NCBI GenBank assembly: GCA_964613215.1
Contig: CAZTHK010000002.1
Span: forward strand, 62,001 to 126,000
DNA from: CAZTHK01 sp964613215
Lineage (GTDB): Bacteria; Krumholzibacteriota; Krumholzibacteriia; Krumholzibacteriales; CAZTHK01
Direction of reading: 5' to 3'
DNA length: 64,000 nt
Made by a program: the position numbers and the translations under genes. The notes beneath the pieces are model-generated. The model did not search any database, was not told the origin of the DNA, and saw only the letters and a list, made by a program, of their open reading frames with translations. Below are positions 1 to 9,500 of this stretch, in pieces. How positions within the stretch are numbered: position 1 is the first letter of the stretch; the number at the start of each line of letters is the position of its first letter.

Positions 1-1
1 T

Positions 2-220
2 TTGTTGATGATTCCTTTCATAGCGGTGTTTTATGCTGTCTTCGGCACCATTGGTGTAATCATATGGACACTGCTGTACAATTTTATAGCCGGTTTGACC
101 GGCGGAGTGGAATTGGTGCTGAAACCGGCTGAGCTACCGCATCAGCCGGCCAGAGAGGTTCCCCAGGGTGATCAGGAAAAGGAAACCCATGTACCGGAGG
201 GGCCCATAGATGGATTCTAG
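2..220 (+). CDS. C-terminal part of a DUF3566-like membrane protein (cut by window edge)
   Basis: Only the last ~70 residues are in the window; the real start lies upstream. What is visible is a long hydrophobic stretch (residues ~1-38) with small residues and the segment WTLLYNFIAGLTGGVEL, followed by a short polar tail. An LLYN(F/L)(I/V)A..GGIEL pattern is typical, from memory, of small DUF3566-type membrane proteins with two or three helices, common in uncultured bacteria and without known function. The family call rests on this short pattern only. Confidence 0.5.
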   Translation: MLMIPFIAVFYAVFGTIGVIIWTLLYNFIAGLTGGVELVLKPAELPHQPAREVPQGDQEKETHVPEGPIDGF

Positions 221-232
221 ATTGTAATATAT

Positions 233-306
233 GCGCCCATGGCTCAATTGGATAGAGCATCTGGCTACGGACCAGAGGAGTGGGGGTTCGAGTCCTCCTG
301 GGCGCA
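233..306 (+). tRNA. tRNA-Arg(ACG)
   Basis: Acceptor arms GCGCCCA (233-239) and TGGGCGC (299-305) pair, with discriminator A306. The anticodon stem TCTGG/CCAGA encloses loop CTACGGA, giving anticodon ACG at 267-269. The T arm contains GTTCGAGTC. CCA is not encoded (next bases TTT). The wobble A of ACG is normally deaminated to inosine by TadA, whose gene is at 12261. Confidence 0.95.
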
Positions 307-413
307 TTTATCTTTTTCCTGATACCAACAATTAATGCTGTTTTTGAGTTTTTCCGTAATAATTTGCGAAAAAAGTTATTAAAGAGAAAATTATAAGAGA
401 TAGCAAAAATCTC

Positions 414-443
414 TTGACCCCCGGGTACCCCTTTTGTTAGGTT
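414..443 (+). promoter_or_regulatory. possible promoter of the ferredoxin oxidoreductase operon
   Basis: TTGACC (414-419) is followed after 18 bases by TAGGTT (438-443). The -35 is good and the -10 weak (3 of 6). It lies about 75 bases before the first gene, in the AT-rich gap after tRNA-Arg. Confidence 0.35.
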
Positions 444-518
444 CAAATTAGCCCGATTAGGGTAATCATGATATCGACAGAGAATGGTGATAGCCGGTCA
501 TAGATGAAGGGAAATCAG

Positions 519-1076
519 ATGATTGAAATCAGAACCCATGGCCGCGGAGGCCAGGGATCGGTGATAGCCTCTGAAATCCTGGCGGATGCCTTTTTCAGAG
601 AGGGAAAGGATGTTCAGGCTTTTCCCGCCTTTGGTGTGGAGAGAAGAGGGGCTCCGGTTGTGGCTTTTACCCGGGCCAGCGAGGAAGAGATCAGAGAGAG
701 ATGTCAGATCTACAAACCGGATCATCTGATTGTCCTCGATCCGGTTCTGCTCGAAACGGTGGATGTCACCTCCGGTCTGAAGGATGGAGGGTGGATAGTA
801 ATAAACACCAACCGCCCGGTTGACCGGGAAAAACTGGGGACCCAGTACCGTATAGCTACTGTGGATGCCAACAAGATCGCCATAAGCAACGGCCTGGGAA
901 GCAGGGCTGCTCCCATAGTGAATACAGCGATTCTGGGAGCCTTTTCAGGAGCGACAGGTCTGGTGGGGCTGGAGGCTGTGGTGGAGGCTATCGCTGAATT
1001 CGTTCCCATCAAGGAAAAAGAGAATGTCAGGGCCACCAGAGAGGCCTATGATGATGTGAAGATACAGGCTGAGTGA
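519..1076 (+). CDS. porC: pyruvate (2-oxoacid):ferredoxin oxidoreductase, gamma subunit
   Basis: The gamma subunit supports the oxidative decarboxylation of pyruvate to acetyl-CoA with reduction of ferredoxin, in the cytoplasm. The N-terminus has the family hallmark IRTHGRGGQGSV, followed by AFPAFGVERRGAPV. Length (185 residues) is normal for a gamma subunit. An ATG at 504 is in frame, but the one at 519 is preceded by AAGGGA at a good distance and gives the usual N-terminus, so it is preferred. It leads the operon gamma, flavoprotein/delta, alpha, beta. Substrate class (pyruvate rather than another 2-oxoacid) is inferred from the alpha and beta subunits downstream. Confidence 0.9.
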   Translation: MIEIRTHGRGGQGSVIASEILADAFFREGKDVQAFPAFGVERRGAPVVAFTRASEEEIRERCQIYKPDHLIVLDPVLLETVDVTSGLKDGGWIVINTNRPVDREKLGTQYRIATVDANKIAISNGLGSRAAPIVNTAILGAFSGATGLVGLEAVVEAIAEFVPIKEKENVRATREAYDDVKIQAE

Positions 1077-1143
1077 TTTTTCAAAAGGAATAGGTAGAAT
1101 AGAGAGAACCAATTTTGGCTAATGAGTAAAGGCTGGAGAACAG

Positions 1144-2823
1144 ATGAGCGACAAAGTAGAATTTAAAACCTTCCGGGAGATGCCCATACGCCCCATGACA
1201 GTGGGTGATATGAGATGGAATGAAACCGGCTCATGGCGTAATGTGAGGCCCTACTATGAAGACATGATGTCTCCCTGCAGGCCGGGATGCCCTGCGGGGG
1301 AAAATATTCAGCGCTACATCTACCTTATAGAGGAGGGAGATTACCGGGGAGCCTGGCGTACCATCATGGAGACCAATCCCATGCCGGCTGTTACCGGAAG
1401 GGTCTGTTTCCATCCCTGCATGGACAAGTGTACCAGGAAGGATTTCGATGAAGCCGTCAACATACCGGCCATAGAGCGTTCCCTGGGTGATATGGGGCTG
1501 GATAACCGGGACTGGATGCAACCGGTTGAGGCGGATAAGAAGGAAAAGGTGGCAGTGGTAGGTGGGGGACCGGCCGGACTGTCCTGTGCATTTTTCCTGG
1601 CCCGGCAGGGTTATCCGGTTACCATATTCGAAGCGGATGATGCCCTGGGGGGTGTGTTGAGATGGGGTATACCTGAATACAGGCTGCCCAACGCCCTTCT
1701 GGATGATGTGATTTCGGCCATCCTGGAGTCCGGGCCCATCACCGTGGAAACCGGTACCTTAGTTGGCAGGGACAGGAGTTTTGAAGATATTGAAAAGGAA
1801 TTCGATGCAGTGTTCCTGGGGTTGGGACTGGCCGGCAGCAGGAAGCTGGGACTGGACAACGAGGATACGGAGGGGGTGGAACCGGGTCTTGATTTCCTCA
1901 GAAGGATAAACAGTGGAGAAAAAGTTTCCCCGGGAAAGAGAGTAGTGGTTATTGGCGGAGGTAATACCGCCATAGACGTGGCCAGATGCGCCATTAGAGG
2001 GGGCAGCGAGGTTACCGTAGTCTATCGAAGGACCATGAATGAAATGCCTGCTATAAGGGATGAGGTTGAGGAGGCCGAGCGGGAAGGAGTCAAGTTCCAT
2101 TTTCTCGCCACTCCCGCAGAGATTTCCGCAAAAAAGGGCAAGTTGGACAAGGTAGTCTTCCAGGAAATGGAACTGGGTGAACCGGATGAATCGGGAAGGC
2201 GGCGGCCTGTACCGGTTGAGGGGAAACAGTTCGCCATGGAGGTGGACAACATGTTCACCGCTATCGGGGAGCAGGGTCATCTTGAAGGTATAGATGAGTT
2301 CGTGGACAGTGAATGGAATCTGATAAAGACTACCGATGAGCAGGGCACCACCAGCAGGGATAAGGTGTTCTCCGGTGGTGATGTGGTAACCGGAGCAGCC
2401 AGTGTGGTGGAAGCTGTGGCGGCTGGGAGGATGTCCGCCCGGAAGATATACAGTGTACTTTCCGGCGAGCCGTTGGAGCAGGAGGAGGAGAAGGAGGAGG
2501 TGGGGATCGAAGACATGAACACCGCATATTTCAAGAAAACGCAGAGAAATCCGGTTCCCCGGATTCCGGCGAAGGAGGCGGTGGGGGGTTACCGGGAAAT
2601 ATACACCGGTTTTGATTCTGACACCTTGACGAAAGAAGCAGACCGCTGTTTTTCCTGCGGAGTCTGTAACAACTGCGACAACTGCTGGATGTTTTGCCCC
2701 GACGTTGCCGTAAAGCGGTTGGATGACGGATATGAATTCAACTTGGACTTTTGCAAGGGCTGCCTGGTATGTGTGGAAGAATGCCCGCGCAGCTGTATTT
2801 CGACTCGGGAGGAAGGAAAATGA
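1144..2823 (+). CDS. GltD-like NAD(P)H/FAD oxidoreductase fused to a 2x[4Fe-4S] ferredoxin (delta-subunit-like) domain
   Basis: A 559-residue flavoprotein. The N-terminus has Cys motifs (CRPGCPAGENIQ; CFHPCMDKCTR) as in glutamate synthase small subunits. An FAD Rossmann motif VVGGGPAGLSCA follows at ~139-150, then an NAD(P) motif VIGGGNTAIDVA at ~268-279 and a GD..TGAASVVEAV FAD end motif. The last ~70 residues carry CFSCGVCNNCDNCWMFCPD and CKGCLVCVEECPRSC, enough cysteines for two [4Fe-4S] clusters. Its place inside the ferredoxin oxidoreductase operon, where a delta (ferredoxin) subunit is expected, suggests that it takes electrons from the enzyme and may pass them to NAD(P). The role is inferred; GltD-like homologues serve several redox partners. 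The next gene overlaps by 4 bases. Confidence 0.88.
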   Translation: MSDKVEFKTFREMPIRPMTVGDMRWNETGSWRNVRPYYEDMMSPCRPGCPAGENIQRYIYLIEEGDYRGAWRTIMETNPMPAVTGRVCFHPCMDKCTRKDFDEAVNIPAIERSLGDMGLDNRDWMQPVEADKKEKVAVVGGGPAGLSCAFFLARQGYPVTIFEADDALGGVLRWGIPEYRLPNALLDDVISAILESGPITVETGTLVGRDRSFEDIEKEFDAVFLGLGLAGSRKLGLDNEDTEGVEPGLDFLRRINSGEKVSPGKRVVVIGGGNTAIDVARCAIRGGSEVTVVYRRTMNEMPAIRDEVEEAEREGVKFHFLATPAEISAKKGKLDKVVFQEMELGEPDESGRRRPVPVEGKQFAMEVDNMFTAIGEQGHLEGIDEFVDSEWNLIKTTDEQGTTSRDKVFSGGDVVTGAASVVEAVAAGRMSARKIYSVLSGEPLEQEEEKEEVGIEDMNTAYFKKTQRNPVPRIPAKEAVGGYREIYTGFDSDTLTKEADRCFSCGVCNNCDNCWMFCPDVAVKRLDDGYEFNLDFCKGCLVCVEECPRSCISTREEGK

Positions 2824-3971
2824 AAAAGGTTATAATGGGTAATCATGCTGTCAGTTACGGAGTGCGGGCCTCCGAGGCGAAGGTTATATCTGCATATCCA
2901 ATTACCCCACAAACCCACGTCGTGGAACTTCTTTCGGAAATGTGTGCCAACAAGGAGATCGACGCCGAGTTCATAAAGGTTGAATCCGAGCACAGCGCCA
3001 TGGCGGCCTGTGTGGGTGCTTCAGGTGCCGGTTCGCGTGCTTTCACCGCAACCTCTTCACAGGGGCTTCTCCTGATGAATGAGATGCTGCACTGGGCGGT
3101 GGGAGCAAGGTTGCCAATCGTACTGGCCAATATCAACAGGGCGGTGGGCCCTCCCTGGAGTATCTGGACCGACCAGAACGATTCCCTGGCACAGAGGGAT
3201 GTAGGATGGATTCAGATCTACTGTGAGAGCAATCAGGAAACACAGGATACCATACCCCAGGCATTCAAGATAGCCGAGGAGCTGCAGCTTCCGGTGATGC
3301 TGGTTCTGGATGCCTTCTTCCTCTCACATACCTACGAGATTGTGGATATACTCGAAGCCGAACAGGTCAGGGAGTTTCTTCCCCCCTATGATGCGGAATT
3401 CAAGGTTGATACTGATGACCCCCACTCTTTCGGGAATCTGGCTACCCCGGACACATATATGGAGCTGCGATACATGATCCAGAAGGCTATGGAGGACGCC
3501 CATGGGGTAATAAAGAGAGTGGGCTCTGAATTCAAGGACCACTTCGGAAGAGAATACGGGCTGGTCAAGCCGTACAAGTGTGATGATGCAGAAATAATTC
3601 TGGTTACCTCCAGTACGGTTGCTTCCACAGCCAGGGCGGTAGTGGACCAGATGAGGGATGAGGGGATCAAGATCGGGTCGATAAAGATCAGGGTAGTTAG
3701 GCCATTCCCCTTCGAAGAAGTATACGATATTTTATCAGGAGCTAAGAAGGTAGCGGTGATCGACCGTAACATTTCCTTCGGAAACCATGGTATCTTTTTC
3801 CAGGAGATAAAGAGTGCCATGTACGGGAGGTCGGATATTCCCATAGTGGGATACGTGGCGGGGCTGGGAGGCCGGGACATGACTCCCGAGGTAATCCGCG
3901 AGATAGCGGATAAGGCCATTAATGACAAAGAACCGGATAGATTGATTAACTGGATAGGAGTAAAGAAATGA
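2820..3971 (+). CDS. porA: pyruvate:ferredoxin oxidoreductase, alpha subunit
   Basis: A 383-residue alpha subunit containing the TPP-enzyme pyrimidine-binding domain (AYPITPQTHVVE near the N-terminus; ESEHSAMAACVGAS) and the C-terminal transketolase-like domain II. It binds substrate together with the beta subunit. The reading frame stays open upstream to 2751, but the ATG at 2820 overlaps the previous stop as ATGA, follows GGAGGAA and gives the standard MKKV..G N-terminus, so it is taken as the start. Segments such as VGPPWSIWTDQND match pyruvate-type enzymes. It is translationally coupled to both neighbours. Confidence 0.93.
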   Translation: MKKVIMGNHAVSYGVRASEAKVISAYPITPQTHVVELLSEMCANKEIDAEFIKVESEHSAMAACVGASGAGSRAFTATSSQGLLLMNEMLHWAVGARLPIVLANINRAVGPPWSIWTDQNDSLAQRDVGWIQIYCESNQETQDTIPQAFKIAEELQLPVMLVLDAFFLSHTYEIVDILEAEQVREFLPPYDAEFKVDTDDPHSFGNLATPDTYMELRYMIQKAMEDAHGVIKRVGSEFKDHFGREYGLVKPYKCDDAEIILVTSSTVASTARAVVDQMRDEGIKIGSIKIRVVRPFPFEEVYDILSGAKKVAVIDRNISFGNHGIFFQEIKSAMYGRSDIPIVGYVAGLGGRDMTPEVIREIADKAINDKEPDRLINWIGVKK

Positions 3972-4876
3972 GACCGGCAGATATTCCCACTAGTGAACTG
4001 ATGGGACCCGGGCATCTGGCATGCCAGGGATGTGGCGGAGCACAGGCGATGAGATTTGCTTTGAAGGCGCTGGGGCCCGGGACGGCAATGGTTATTCCGG
4101 CCTGTTGCTGGTCGGTTATAGACGGTCCCTTTCCCCATTCCTGCATAGATATTCCCATATATCATACCGCCTTCGAGACCGCTGCGGTGGTGGCATCGGG
4201 AGTTAAGGCTGGTCTGAGGAAACGGGGGGATAACGAGACTACCGTAGTGGCCTGGGCGGGAGACGGGGGAACATTCGACATAGGAATTCAGGCACTGTCA
4301 GGGGCCGCGGAGAGGAACGAGGACATCATTTATATATGTTATGACAATGAGGCCTATATGAACACAGGGATTCAGCGAAGTTCCTCCACCCCGGTGGGAG
4401 CATGGACTACCACCACCCCTGTTGGTAACTACAAGGCCCGTCCAAAGAAGAATATGGTGGATATACTGGCGGCGCATTCCATTCCCTATATTGCTACCGC
4501 CTCTACCGCCTATCCACGGGATTTCATCAAAAAGCTGCAGAAGGCCAGGGAGATAAAGGGAACCAGATATATTCAGATATTGGCTCCCTGTCCCACCGGA
4601 TGGAAGCTGGCGCCCGAGCTGGCGGTGGAAGTGGCCAGACAGGCGGTTACCGCTCGTATTTATCCGATGCTGGAGATTACCGGAAATGGTACCAGGCTGA
4701 ATGTATGGAAGGACTTCGAGCCTACTCCGGTAAGGGACTATCTGAAGATGCAGGGGCGTTTCAGGCACCTCAAGGACGAGGAGATCGAAAACATCGAAGA
4801 AATAGTGGAAAAGGACTGGCAGCGTCTTCTGGCCAAGGAGGAGATGCTTTCAGCCATTCCGGGGATGGAGGATTAG
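3968..4876 (+). CDS. porB: pyruvate:ferredoxin oxidoreductase, beta subunit (TPP-binding)
   Basis: A 302-residue beta subunit. It has CQGCGG near residue 19 (4Fe-4S ligands), the thiamine diphosphate motif GDGG followed by CYDNEAYMNTG, and GPGH..C early on, all usual for pyruvate-type beta subunits. It closes the operon, overlapping porA by ATGA and followed 38 bases later by an intrinsic terminator. Together the four genes make a complete heteromeric enzyme for anaerobic pyruvate metabolism. Confidence 0.94.
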   Translation: MRPADIPTSELMGPGHLACQGCGGAQAMRFALKALGPGTAMVIPACCWSVIDGPFPHSCIDIPIYHTAFETAAVVASGVKAGLRKRGDNETTVVAWAGDGGTFDIGIQALSGAAERNEDIIYICYDNEAYMNTGIQRSSSTPVGAWTTTTPVGNYKARPKKNMVDILAAHSIPYIATASTAYPRDFIKKLQKAREIKGTRYIQILAPCPTGWKLAPELAVEVARQAVTARIYPMLEITGNGTRLNVWKDFEPTPVRDYLKMQGRFRHLKDEEIENIEEIVEKDWQRLLAKEEMLSAIPGMED

Positions 4877-4913
4877 CAACCGGCCATTTCCTGCCTATTA
4901 AGAGATGTCATAG

Positions 4914-4943
4914 GACCCGGCCGGTTGTGCCGGGTCTTTTTTT
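4914..4943 (+). terminator. intrinsic terminator of the por operon
   Basis: GACCCGGC (4914-4921), a 7-base loop and GCCGGGTC (4929-4936) form a perfect 8-bp GC-rich stem, followed directly by seven T. Confidence 0.92.
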
Positions 4944-5406
4944 GAACTTACCTTAGTGTTAATTTGAATCCGTCGATGATATTTCGACCCCGGCTTCATT
5001 CTGTTTGATCCATACCTCTATCTGTGTGATCCCGGAAATTTGTTAACACCACCGGCTGTGGTGGAATGAACCGCAGCATGGCGCAGATACGCCGCCGGAT
5101 CTACAGCCTGTATCTCTGGTCCGGCCAGGATCATTTTGACGGATCGAGGCTGAGTTAAGTGAGAGAATCCACGTTTAGAATCCTCAATAATTCCTGTTTG
5201 CTGCGGATGGTTCTCTGTCAGGGAGAGTCATTACCCGATATTGCCATATATTTACATAACTTCTTTATTTTCAGGAGAATAATTAAAATAAAAGCTTTAT
5301 ATTTTGCAACATTATTTCGCAAATTGACACGAGGAGGATAAACCGGCTCAGTTTTTCCCATTCAATAAGTGTTTATCAGATTGGAAATTGTAGAATTATT
5401 AAAAAA
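4944..5406. other. intergenic stretch without a convincing gene
   Basis: Between the por terminator and the pilin operon. The first half has a small perfect hairpin, CACCAC (5047-5052) and GTGGTG (5058-5063) around CGGCT. The second half (5230-5406) is AT-rich. A 60-codon frame at 5159-5341 starting with GTG has no recognisable features and no ribosome binding site. No RNA family was recognised. Confidence 0.5.
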
Positions 5407-5421
5407 TGGTACGCCTTTAGC
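5407..5421 (+). promoter_or_regulatory. candidate sigma-54 (-24/-12) promoter of the minor-pilin operon
   Basis: TGGTACGCCTTTAGC matches the sigma-54 consensus TGGCACG-N4-TTGC at all but two positions and has the required 12-base step between GG (5408-5409) and GC (5420-5421). Transcription would begin near 5433, just ahead of the AGGAG at 5446. Pilin genes of several other bacteria are sigma-54 dependent. No sigma-70 match of similar quality was seen. Confidence 0.4.
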
Positions 5422-5457
5422 GAAGAGATTCTTTAGAGGAAAAACAGGAGCTTTTAT

Positions 5458-6087
5458 ATGATGGAGAAAATCATGATGAGGAGAAAAGCGGTTGACAGGA
5501 ATAAAGGGTTCACCCTGGTGGAGATGATGGTGATTATTTCCATAATCGGAATGGTACTGGCCATAGGCACTCCCCCCCTGGTCAAGTTTCTAAGGCATTA
5601 TCAGTCGAATGACGCCGCTTCCATTGTAATGGGGGTTTTGAGACAGGCACGGGCCAGAGCCATTCACGAACGTAACGATTATATTGTGATTTTCGATCTG
5701 GCCAACGAGTCGGTCACACTGGTGGATGATGACGGGGGAGGCAATGGTGATCCATCCAGTCCCGACTTCAATCCAACTGACCGGGGAAATGGTGAGGGGG
5801 ATTCGAATGAAAGGGTTTTCGGCCCTTATCCTCTTCCGGATGGACAGGTATTCGGATTTGTAGCCGGCACTACCGATCAGGACGGAAGCTACGTTACCCG
5901 GCCGGTTACCTTTTCCGGCTCTCCACCCAGGGTAATATTCAATCCCCGGGGAAGTGCAAGTGAAGAGGGAATAGTAGTGGTAATGCCCCGCGAGGATTTT
6001 ATCGACCAGGCAAGGGGCAATGATCAGATGATGATAGTAAGACGGTCTACCGGAAGTGTGATATTGGTAGAGCCTGAGTACAATTAA
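5458..6087 (+). CDS. FimT/GspH-type minor pseudopilin
   Basis: A prepilin-like protein of 209 residues. After a short basic leader (MRRKAVDRNK) comes the prepilin peptidase site G/FTLVEMMVI, then a hydrophobic helix that would sit in the membrane before assembly. The following ARARAIHERN region is typical of FimT/GspH minor pilins, whose globular domain is beta-rich. There is an acidic loop (residues ~95-115, with DDDGGG). AGGAGC lies 6 bases ahead of the first of two neighbouring ATG codons. It opens a four-gene set of minor pilins in the order FimT, PilV, PilW, PilX. Confidence 0.85.
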   Translation: MMEKIMMRRKAVDRNKGFTLVEMMVIISIIGMVLAIGTPPLVKFLRHYQSNDAASIVMGVLRQARARAIHERNDYIVIFDLANESVTLVDDDGGGNGDPSSPDFNPTDRGNGEGDSNERVFGPYPLPDGQVFGFVAGTTDQDGSYVTRPVTFSGSPPRVIFNPRGSASEEGIVVVMPREDFIDQARGNDQMMIVRRSTGSVILVEPEYN

Positions 6088-6109
6088 ACGGGAAAAACGG
6101 AGTTTGGAT

Positions 6110-6547
6110 ATGTTCAGCAAACTTAGAAATACAGGCACAGAGGGAATGACCCTGGTGGAGGTAATGGTTGCCATGACCATATTCGCGGTAGGCCTGCTGG
6201 GACTCAGCAGGACCATGTTCGCGGTAATGCACGCCAATCTTACCTCCAAACATACCGTGGTTGCTACCAACCTGGCTCATCAGAGGATGGAACAGATAAT
6301 GAGTGCTACCAGGTTCAGCAATATTACCGAGACCGGTTTTCCCGATGAAGACTATGGACAGGTGGATGGAAACAACCCGGATTACAGTGGTTTCAAGCGG
6401 ACCGTTACCGTAGTGGATTCACTGAATGCGCTGGGTAACAGCATATACAAGGAGATATTAGTGGAAGTTGAATGGAGGGAAGCGGGGAGGACCAGGGATG
6501 TGGAGCTGCGCTCGAGTATAAGTCGGTTCAAGGATATTAACCTGTAG
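6110..6547 (+). CDS. pilV: PilV-like minor pilin
   Basis: A 145-residue class III-signal prepilin with cleavage/helix motif G/MTLVEVMVAMTIFAVG; Met replaces the usual Phe after the cleavage site, as in many PilV proteins. QRMEQIMSATR follows the helix, as in PilV. A TTG at 6104 is in frame, but the ATG at 6110 has GGAG (6099-6102) at the right distance. The second member of the FimT-PilV-PilW-PilX set, with a 22-base gap to the previous gene. Confidence 0.82.
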   Translation: MFSKLRNTGTEGMTLVEVMVAMTIFAVGLLGLSRTMFAVMHANLTSKHTVVATNLAHQRMEQIMSATRFSNITETGFPDEDYGQVDGNNPDYSGFKRTVTVVDSLNALGNSIYKEILVEVEWREAGRTRDVELRSSISRFKDINL

Positions 6548-6569
6548 TATTACTTCCGGAGTGATGGAT

Positions 6570-9500
6570 ATGAGTAACAACCAAGACAGAAGAACAGGTT
6601 TTACACTGGTTGAGATGATGATAGCGCTCTTTGTGGGAGCTCTGCTGATAATGATCTCATACAATGTGTTGACCTCACAGAAGAGGGCGGCGGATGCTCA
6701 GAATAAATATGTAAATACCCAGCAGAATGCCAGAGTGGCCATCGAGACGATTCAGGGAGAGTTGCGCAAGGCCGGTCTGAATATCGACGATTTCAACGGC
6801 CAGCCGGTGTTCGTGGATGCAGCACCCTACCAGGTTATATTCAATGCGGATATTTCGTCGGGTGTTTCCGGTGTAATGGGAATGACCACCGACCAGACTG
6901 TTCCCCTTCATGACGGCACTCTGTATTCACCCGGAACCTTTACCGGCATAGGAGAGAAGATCGGGTCCCTGGGCCGGTATAACAACAATGCTGAAACCAT
7001 TAGATTCACCCTTGATCAGAATGATAACGGGATTGTGGATGATGCGGACAAGTATACTCAGACTCAGAACCCCAATGATTTCGCCCTGTACCGGGAAGAG
7101 AACGGTACCAGAACAGATGTGGTGGCATATGGAATCAGAGGCGGCGATAACTACCCGGATGGAAGGTTCCCCCAGCCCCTGTTCAAGTACTACGGAGATT
7201 TTGACGGGGATGGCACTGTAGATCTGTGGGGCGATACCAACGGCAATGGTGTGATGGATCAGTCCGAAATAGCTACCCTGAGTGCCGTTCCGGTAGCTAA
7301 TCTGAACAATATCCTGGAGGTTGAGATAACCGTTGAGGCGGAGTCTCCCATGCTGGAGGCGGGTTATTCCGGGCCTCACAGCACTCCCGGATACCCCCGG
7401 CGGTACAGATCGGTGGTTACCACCAGCAAGATCAGACCCAGAAATGTGGCCACCGGCAGCGCCGACCTTCACGCCTGCGGAGACCCACCGGCATCTCCCG
7501 GCGGACTGAGTGCGGTGGATACGCCCAACGATGCAGGGGAGAGTATTACCCTGAACTTCAGTGCCTCCAGCGATGAAAACAGCGGCGAGGAAGACATTAC
7601 CAGATATGCGGTGTACCGGAGGCTGGAGGATGAGTCCAGCTGGCAATGCATAGGGTCCATTCCCATTCAGGGAACCAGCTCATATACATACTATGATGAT
7701 AATCATACCGCTGACCCTATGGGGGGACCCCGGCTGGGGAACAGGTACTACTACACCGTTACCGCCTGGGATTGCAGGCCCCAGGAGTCCAGTCCTTCCA
7801 ATGCAGCCGGACCGGTGGAGCCGCTGGCCAACGGGCCCAATCCTCCCCATGTGATAAATGCCTACGATACCCCTTGTGACTCGGAGGATGAGATCACTGT
7901 GGTGATAAACAGGTCGCCGGATGATCAGGCCTCCGGAGGCCTGGTAGGTTACTATGAGGTATACAGGGGACAGGAGCAGGATGGTGGTATTCTATCCAAG
8001 GTCAGGGTAGGAAGAATAACCGCGGATGGTTCCGAGTATTATAACTTCCTGGATAACCAGACCTTCAACATAGCAGGCATGCCGCCCGAACCGGATAATT
8101 ACTACTACTACATAGCCCGGGCCGTAGGTTCCAGTGCGGATTCCATTCCCTCTGTGCCCTCCAATGAATACGGAGCGGTATATTACTCCGGCCTGATCTC
8201 CGCCTGCCAGATTTTGGCGGTGGATGATTATCCGGATGATGACGGAGAGGCTCTGGTGGTAAGATGGAGAAAATCTCCTTCGGAAGATTGTGTGCCCAGC
8301 GAGGTAACTCATTATATAGTAAAGAGAAAGGCTATCTTTGAACCTGAATGGCAGGCGGTGGCCACGGTGGCTGCTGTGCATCTGCCGGAGTACAGCCATA
8401 TAGATGAAGATCTCACCAGGGGGGCGGAGTACACCTACTGTGTATGGACCAGTGATGGTTCGGATCCTGTTCCCTCCAATGAGATGAGCGCAATACCCCT
8501 TATGAACACCGAACTGGAACCGCCCCGGAACCTGGTGGCAGAGGATATTCTATGTGACGCCACCGGAGCCATTAATGTAACCTGGGACCATTCCCCCCAG
8601 GATATCCCTGCTGCCGGAGTGGTAACACGTTATAATATCTATAGATCGGTGGTATCGGGAGGTCCTAAACTGATAGCTGAGGTTCCCGCCGCCGGAAGTG
8701 AGAGCTATCTGTTCGTGGATGGCCCGGAGAGCAATCCCTCTGATCCTCCGGTTATCGGACAGTATTACACCTACTTTGCCACAGCCTATGATGAGGATGA
8801 GGCCAGGGAATCGACCGGGTCCAATCAGGACCAGACCATGTCCGATGGTGAACCGGGAGCTCCCTGGATAACCTCCGCCTATGATACCCCTGCCGATGAG
8901 GGCAGCAGTATAACTGTGGAATTCGACCGTTCCGCCGATGACGGACACTGCACCGACAACGTGATCGTATACAATGTATACAGGGAGGAGACCGAGACGG
9001 GTGATTTCACCCATCTGGTGGGCGAAGTCACCGCGGTGGGAGCTACTCATTATACCTTCTACGACGAGGATATCTACAGCTATGATCCTCCCGTGGACGG
9101 TATCGGATATTACTATTCCATCCGGGCGGAGGAGCAGGATGGGGGAATGTCGGTCAACTCCAATATAGTGGGACCGGTTTACTCCATATCCCAGGATCCC
9201 TCCACCTACATAGTTTTCGAGGATGATTTCGAGACGGATAAGGGGTGGACCCACGGTTACAACAGGACCCAGGATGACTGGCAGAGGGGTGCTCCCCGGG
9301 GTAACGGCGGAGCAGATTACGGATACCCCGATCCCGGCAGTGCCTATTCCGGCACCAATGTGTACGGCAACGATCTGGGTGCCAGCGGATGGAACGGCGA
9401 TTACAAGAACAATGTGGACAACTATCTGATAACCCCCGAAGGTGCGGTCGACTGCGGGGGCCACACCAATGTGGTGGTACAGTTTCAACGCTGGCTTAAT

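Noticed and set aside
84..446. Minus-strand frame of 120 codons over tRNA-Arg
   Set aside because: It runs antisense through the tRNA gene; such frames are common artefacts.
5159..5341. Open frame of 60 codons before the pilin operon
   Set aside because: GTG start without ribosome binding site, no motif, and it runs through AT-rich upstream control sequence.
6927..7646. Minus-strand open frame of 239 codons opposite the pilin domain
   Set aside because: A shadow of the PilW-like gene with no ribosome binding site or family features.
7494..9188. Repeats as a possible CRISPR or DNA repeat array
   Set aside because: The repetition is at protein level (fibronectin-like modules of 100-115 residues); DNA copies are diverged and there are no regular spacers.
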